Assembly: GCF_033473495.1 (NCBI RefSeq)
Contig: NC_088935.1
Span: 372,001 to 436,000 of the forward strand
Direction: 5' to 3'
DNA length: 64,000 nt
DNA from: Cercospora beticola
Lineage: Eukaryota; Ascomycota; Dothideomycetes; Mycosphaerellales; Mycosphaerellaceae
The notes under the pieces were generated by a model, which was not told the origin of the DNA, ran no database searches, and worked only from the letters and a program-made list of their open reading frames with translations. The translations under genes and the position numbers were made by a program. Positions 59,568-64,000 of the stretch are shown in pieces. How positions within the stretch are numbered: position 1 is the first letter of the stretch; every line of letters starts with the position of its first letter.

Positions 59568-60920
59568 ATGGCCAACGAGAAATTAACCGTCCTCATCATC
59601 GGAGGGGGAATAGGCGGGCTCGTGGCAGCCATCTCCTTGGCACAAGACGGTCACGATGTAACTGTCATTGAACACAAGTCAAGATATGACATTGATGGAG
59701 GGGAGAGTGGACAAGGCTTGTGTTTGACTGTCAATGCAACGAAATGTCTCTTTGCACTTGGGTTGGAGGAGGACTTCTTGGATAGTGCGGATGTTGGTCA
59801 AGACTTACAAATTCGAGATTTTCGAGATGGGTCGTCGATGCGAAGAGTGAAGACGTTGAATGGGTTCGTATAATCGTAATGCTAAGAAGGGAAAATAAGA
59901 ACGCTAATGTAAGACAGTCATTCTATGGTACATCGCAGCGACTTGTTACGATTACTCGTCCGACACGCAACGAAAGCAGACGCCAAGATCCATATCAACC
60001 AACGATGTCTCGGAATGATCGAGCACGAAAGTGGCGTTGGCGTCATGTTGCAAGATGGCAGAGTCGTCCAAGCAGATGTTGTCATCGGTGCTGATGGCAT
60101 CCACTCGGAGACACGAGGATGTATCGAAGGTGTCAAAAGCATAGAGCCGGTGCTGACGGAACATTGCACTTTTCTCGTTGATGTCCCGAAGTCTGCTATG
60201 GAGAAACACGAAGCTTCGAAGCAATTGTACGAGAATGGTCGAGATCCATTTCAGTTCTGGATGGCCCCGGAGAGAAGTATTGTGGCATGGACTATGACCC
60301 GGCACGATCGATACCATATGCAAATGAATGACCATAAGTATGGAAATGGTGCAGCGTATGGCGCAGAGCAAGGAAACAGCCAAAGTCTGATTGCGGGATT
60401 TGACAATATGGAAGCGTTCCGAAAACGATGGAGCGATTTCGAGCCAGCAGTGACTGAATTGCTAAGAGAGACAACGAACCTGACCAGATGGAGAATCGCA
60501 GAATTACCAGACCTCTCGACATGGTCAAGCTCCGGCGGCCGTATTATTCTGCTAGGCGATGCCGCGCATGCTGTCCCACCCTATGCTGGTCAAGGAGCCG
60601 CCATGGCCATTGAAGATGCCTCAGTGCTCTCGGTCTTGCTGTCGAACTCAGGAGTCTTCTCGGACTTTAGTGAAGTGTCGAAGGCATATGAGAAACTGCG
60701 ACGTCCCCGGATCGAAGGTTTCAGACACATCATAAATGACAATATGCGCCGATGGAGCCGGACTGATGTAGCAGCCCAACAGTCGATTTTGAGAGAGTCC
60801 ACATCTGCTGGAGCCGATGATATTACTGGAGCCTGGGCAACGGAGAAACGGTATCATTGGATCGACGACTATTATGCCAGAGGAACCGCGTTGGAGCATG
60901 TCGCTGAACTGCGGAAGTGA
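59568..60920 (+). CDS. FAD monooxygenase, salicylate-hydroxylase-like, 2 exons
   Basis: Single-component flavoprotein hydroxylase of the group that includes salicylate, 6-hydroxynicotinate and zeaxanthin-type enzymes. Exons are 59568-59863 and 59918-60920, with a 54-nt intron (GTTCGT...AAGACAG), 432 aa. The FAD motif VLIIGGGIGGLVAAISLA lies at residues 8-25, the DG motif VVIGADGIHSETR at about 153-165, and the GD motif LLGDAAHAVPPYAGQGAAMAIEDA at about 311-334 (GD at 312-313). The splice joins LNG to HSMVHRSDLLRLL, the usual MVHR substrate-entry segment. There is no membrane segment. It ends 57 bp from the stop of the convergent MFS transporter, so the two transcripts probably overlap at their 3' ends. 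Confidence 0.92.
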
Positions 60921-60977
60921 TGTGCAGGCACAAACTGGTCTTTCTCCGTACAACAGTGGCAGTCGTGAGCCAAGTGT

Positions 60978-62880
60978 CTACTCGATCACCCGAGGAAGAT
61001 GGAAATCCTTGACTCTGGTCGTCTCCCTGGTGTCCCTTTCCGGAATGTAAGCATTCTCGGCCGAAGGCTGGTGCAAGATGCAAGTAGGCCTATCGCTGCA
61101 CCCAAAGCATGACGAATCATCTGAGCCACGCGCACTAGAACCTGGAGATGTCTCTTTGAGTTCAATGCCATTTGCCGCTCCCTGTTGATTCCGCTCGTCG
61201 TCTTTGGTGCGGCGATGTTGGCCCCTTCCCTTCACTCTCTTACGCTCGAGAAACACAACTCCGATAATCGCCAGGCAGCTCAAGATCAGCGACAAACGAA
61301 ATGGCCATCTCAGCGCATCCATGTACAGATTCTGTCTGACTTTGTCGTGACTGCTGTTGACCACGGTTGTTGCACCGTCATCGTTGAGGTTGACGCCAGT
61401 CCGACGATGAAGCTTGTTCACAAAGATGTTATTTCCAGCAGCAACAAAGACAGCTCCGCCCAGGAACTCGAAGAAGAGCACTGTCGCAAGTCCAACTGCA
61501 AAATCTTCCTCAGGCAGGACTGCCTGCACTGCAGTAGCTGGCAGCTGCAAAGCGAGACCTGTTCCGGCTCCCGTACTGATCTGATGAGCAATGTACCAGA
61601 TGGCAGGCGTCTCGGGTCTCAGAGTCGTAAGCATGCCGTTCCCAATTGCCATGAAGAAGACGCTTGTGTAGAAGAACGGCACGTATTGGCCAAGCTTTGA
61701 AGAGAGGACACCTGCTGCGATCAAGGCGCAGACCATAGCCGCGATGAACGCGATCATGTTGATACCAGCCTCCGTTGCCGACATGAGTTTTACTCCTTGG
61801 AAGTAGACCGGAAGGAAATACATGTCGCAGGCGAACTGGCCGAAGAGGCACAAGATGAAGAAGGACAGCGCAGCGATCGTCCGTTGGCCGAGTATTCGTA
61901 CTGGGATCGTTGCATTGTCGCCCGTGAGAAGTTGAATGCCCATGAACGCGACGAAGAAGAACTGCTTAAAATATCAGCTGTGTCATTTCACTTTAGCGAC
62001 GCGGGGCTTACTGCAAACATGATGGACAGCATGATAATACGTGGGTCAAACCATGCATAACTCAAGCCCGCCCACTGCAGCGCGAGGAGCAGACAGAAGA
62101 TGCCGACCAGGAAGAACATCGTTCCCAGAGGATCGAACATCTTGATCAATTCAAACCCCGTTTTTCGTCTTCGCGGCACTGCCGGCAACTTCAACCAGAT
62201 CAAGAGCATAACACCAGCGATCAGCGGTCCCGGAATAATGGTGAAAAAGCACCTTCATCTCGTCAGTATATCGAACACATCTCTACTCTCATACTTCTCA
62301 GAACGTACCATCTCCAATTAAACTGATCAACCAACCACCCTCCCAACATCGGAGCCACAATACTCGCAATCCCAATCACAACGCCAACACTACTCTGCAC
62401 AGCCGGCGTCTTCTCCGCCGGCGTCAACACCGCAATAATATAAAGCGCCCCAGAATAAACCCCCGCAGCACCCATCCCCGCCAACGCCCTCCCAAAAATA
62501 AAAACGTTCGAGCTTCGACAGAACGCCGAAACCAAGATTCCAGCCTCAAAGCACATCAAAGCACCCAGAATCGTCCATTTCGCAGAATATCGTGCGTAAA
62601 GTTTTCCGTAGTGGGGTTGGAACGCACAGGTCGGGATGAGGTAGGCGGCGGCGTACCAGCCTATGCTGTCGAGGCTGTGGAATTCGTCTGTGATTTTGGG
62701 GACGGAGACGGGGATGATGACGTTCATAAGGGCGACGCAGAAGATGCTGATGTTGAGCGCGATGAGGATGAGGGTGAAAGAGGTTGTGAAGAGTTTTCTG
62801 GGGGCGATTGGTGTTGTGGAGGCATTGTCGTGGTTTTCGGTTGGAGATTGGTTTGGGCGTAGTTGCTCGGTGGATGCCAT
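60978..62880 (-). CDS. MFS multidrug-type transporter, DHA2 family, 3 exons
   Basis: 14-helix plasma-membrane transporter. Exons are 62309-62880, 62012-62252 and 60978-61961, 598 aa. Introns are GTACGT...GATGAAG and GTAAGC...AAGCAG, both in frame. Helix 1 to motif A is LILIALNISIFCVALMNVIIP then QPHYGKLYARYSAKWTIL. Motif C-like sequence is GIASIVAPMLGGWLVDQFNWRWCFFTIIPGPLI. Later helices include VRILGQRTIAALSFFILCLFGQFACDMYFLPVYFQG. The long cytosolic tail (after about 500, KGRGQHRRTKDDERNQQ) is charged. Family members export drugs, toxins or metabolites by proton antiport. Its position beside a flavin hydroxylase fits uptake or export of a related compound but does not show it. Confidence 0.92.
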
Positions 62881-64000
62881 GATTTGGCGGATGTTGTTGA
62901 GGGAAGGTGCTGGTGTTAGAAGGTTTTGTATACAGTGAGTGAAGAGTTAGTCGGATTGGTAATGGAATGGGTTACCAAGTGACCTGGATTTGTGCTCCTC
63001 TGCGATTCAAGGCGAACTGTAGCACCGTGAGTTGTCATAACATCGTGTTACCACTCGTTTCACATCTCTTCTTATAACGTGCTGTCTATTATGCTTGCTA
63101 ATGATACAATGCTCGATGCTGATGGACTGATTGCCTCCCACTTCTGGCATTGTTGGTTGATAGGCTTACGCCTCGTTCTTCCCTTCAGGACAACTTTCGG
63201 CCAATACTGTGCAGCTTGTTTGCTGCTCTATCGAATGCAGATAGCCGGCTTCGATAAACAGGCGAAAGCTCGATACCTCGGCGTGTAACGTGATATTGTG
63301 ATGCCTCTAGCATGGTCTGGGTGTGGCAATGTCGTGGTGTCTGGGTCCTGTGAAGCCCATCGTTCGTCGTCTTTGATCGTCGTTCTCAACTTGGTGTAAC
63401 ATCTAGTAAGCTTTGTAGCTCACTGAACCCGTGCTGTCGGCCCATCGACTAATTCATTGTCGTATGTTGAGAGCGGAGCTGTCCAGTTCGGTGTTTCTAC
63501 GCTTTGCTTGATTGCGAACGGCTTCGGAGTACGGCAAAGACCTCTGTTACGAACATTAGGCTCATGTGATAGATATAACGTCACTGACTAGAGACTCACT
63601 CTGCCATCTCCTGACTGGACGTTGTTGTTGAGCCTCCTCCTTAGGCTTGGCATCAGCCAAGGCACCTCCGTGGTATCCCATGAACATGTTGTCGGAGTTG
63701 TTGTTTTTGTAGTTTGCGTTTGGAATGCTTTGTGCGTTTGAGATCTGAGTTGTGCTTTGATGAGGACATCTCGAAGAGCAACAAGGAGTATATATGTCCT
63801 GTTGAGATACTATGGCTTGGTGGCTGCCTGTCTCCTATGACAGGAACCGGCGTGAACGAATGTCCGGTGGATTCTGTCCGGCTCCGTGTCTCCGTCCTCC
63901 TTCGGCGAGACAAAGTTCGTCCGGATGACGCAACATGCTGAGTTATGCAGCAGAACTGCTCACAGAAGCACTGCATAAAGTCCGTTCAAAGTCCATTGTG
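62881..64000. other. Right-hand end, upstream of the DHA2 gene, no gene supported
   Basis: 1.1 kb with only short frames on both strands (63079-63288, 63653-63976, 63714-63941), none with a recognisable domain. A TATATATG run lies near 63788. Confidence 0.35.

Overview
The window is nuclear DNA from a filamentous ascomycete (Pezizomycotina; a dothideomycete is my best guess, which I cannot prove from sequence alone). Genes lie on both strands and are broken by short GT-AG introns of about 50-80 nt. The set includes PEX20 (a filamentous-fungal PTS2 co-receptor), DUF6590-like proteins, a Zn2Cys6 regulator and a split tRNA-Glu. For spliced genes I read across exon joins. Every model given closes in frame, and the exon coordinates are listed in each entry.

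Region 1 (1-26 kb) is a mostly housekeeping block: homoisocitrate dehydrogenase (LYS12), PEX20, SEC13, an RS-rich orphan, TRM11, exocyst SEC6, mitochondrial ribosomal protein uL30m, a secreted alpha/beta hydrolase, NHP2, a geranylgeranyl diphosphate synthase, a DHA1-type MFS exporter and a large C2H2 transcription factor. A split tRNA-Glu(UUC) at 26.5 kb separates it from the accessory half.

Region 2 (27.8-40.3 kb) looks like a catabolic gene cluster. It holds a P450, a Zn2Cys6 regulator divergent from an FAD phenol-hydroxylase-like monooxygenase, a VOC-fold (extradiol dioxygenase-like) protein, a fumarylacetoacetate-hydrolase-family enzyme, a SnoaL-like protein, a metallo-beta-lactamase-fold hydrolase and an oxalocrotonate-tautomerase-like protein. 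Together these are the enzyme classes of hydroxylation, ring cleavage, and tautomerisation or hydrolysis: a candidate fungal meta-cleavage-style aromatic pathway with its own regulator.

Region 3 (41.7-48.3 kb) holds two tandem copies of one divergent gene pair. Each pair has a Glu-rich coiled-coil protein on the minus strand and a DUF6590-like protein on the plus strand. Both partners are paralogous between the copies, so a two-gene module was probably duplicated as a unit. I know of no described function. This module and the catabolic cluster are the two best leads in the window.

Region 4 (49-63 kb) mixes housekeeping and accessory metabolism: a flavoprotein, ESCRT-I VPS23, a secreted GH3 beta-glucosidase, a 4-coumarate-CoA-ligase-like enzyme, a ferrochelatase with changed residues in two normally conserved motifs, a salicylate-hydroxylase-like monooxygenase and a convergent DHA2 MFS transporter. 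The last 1.1 kb shows no gene I can support.
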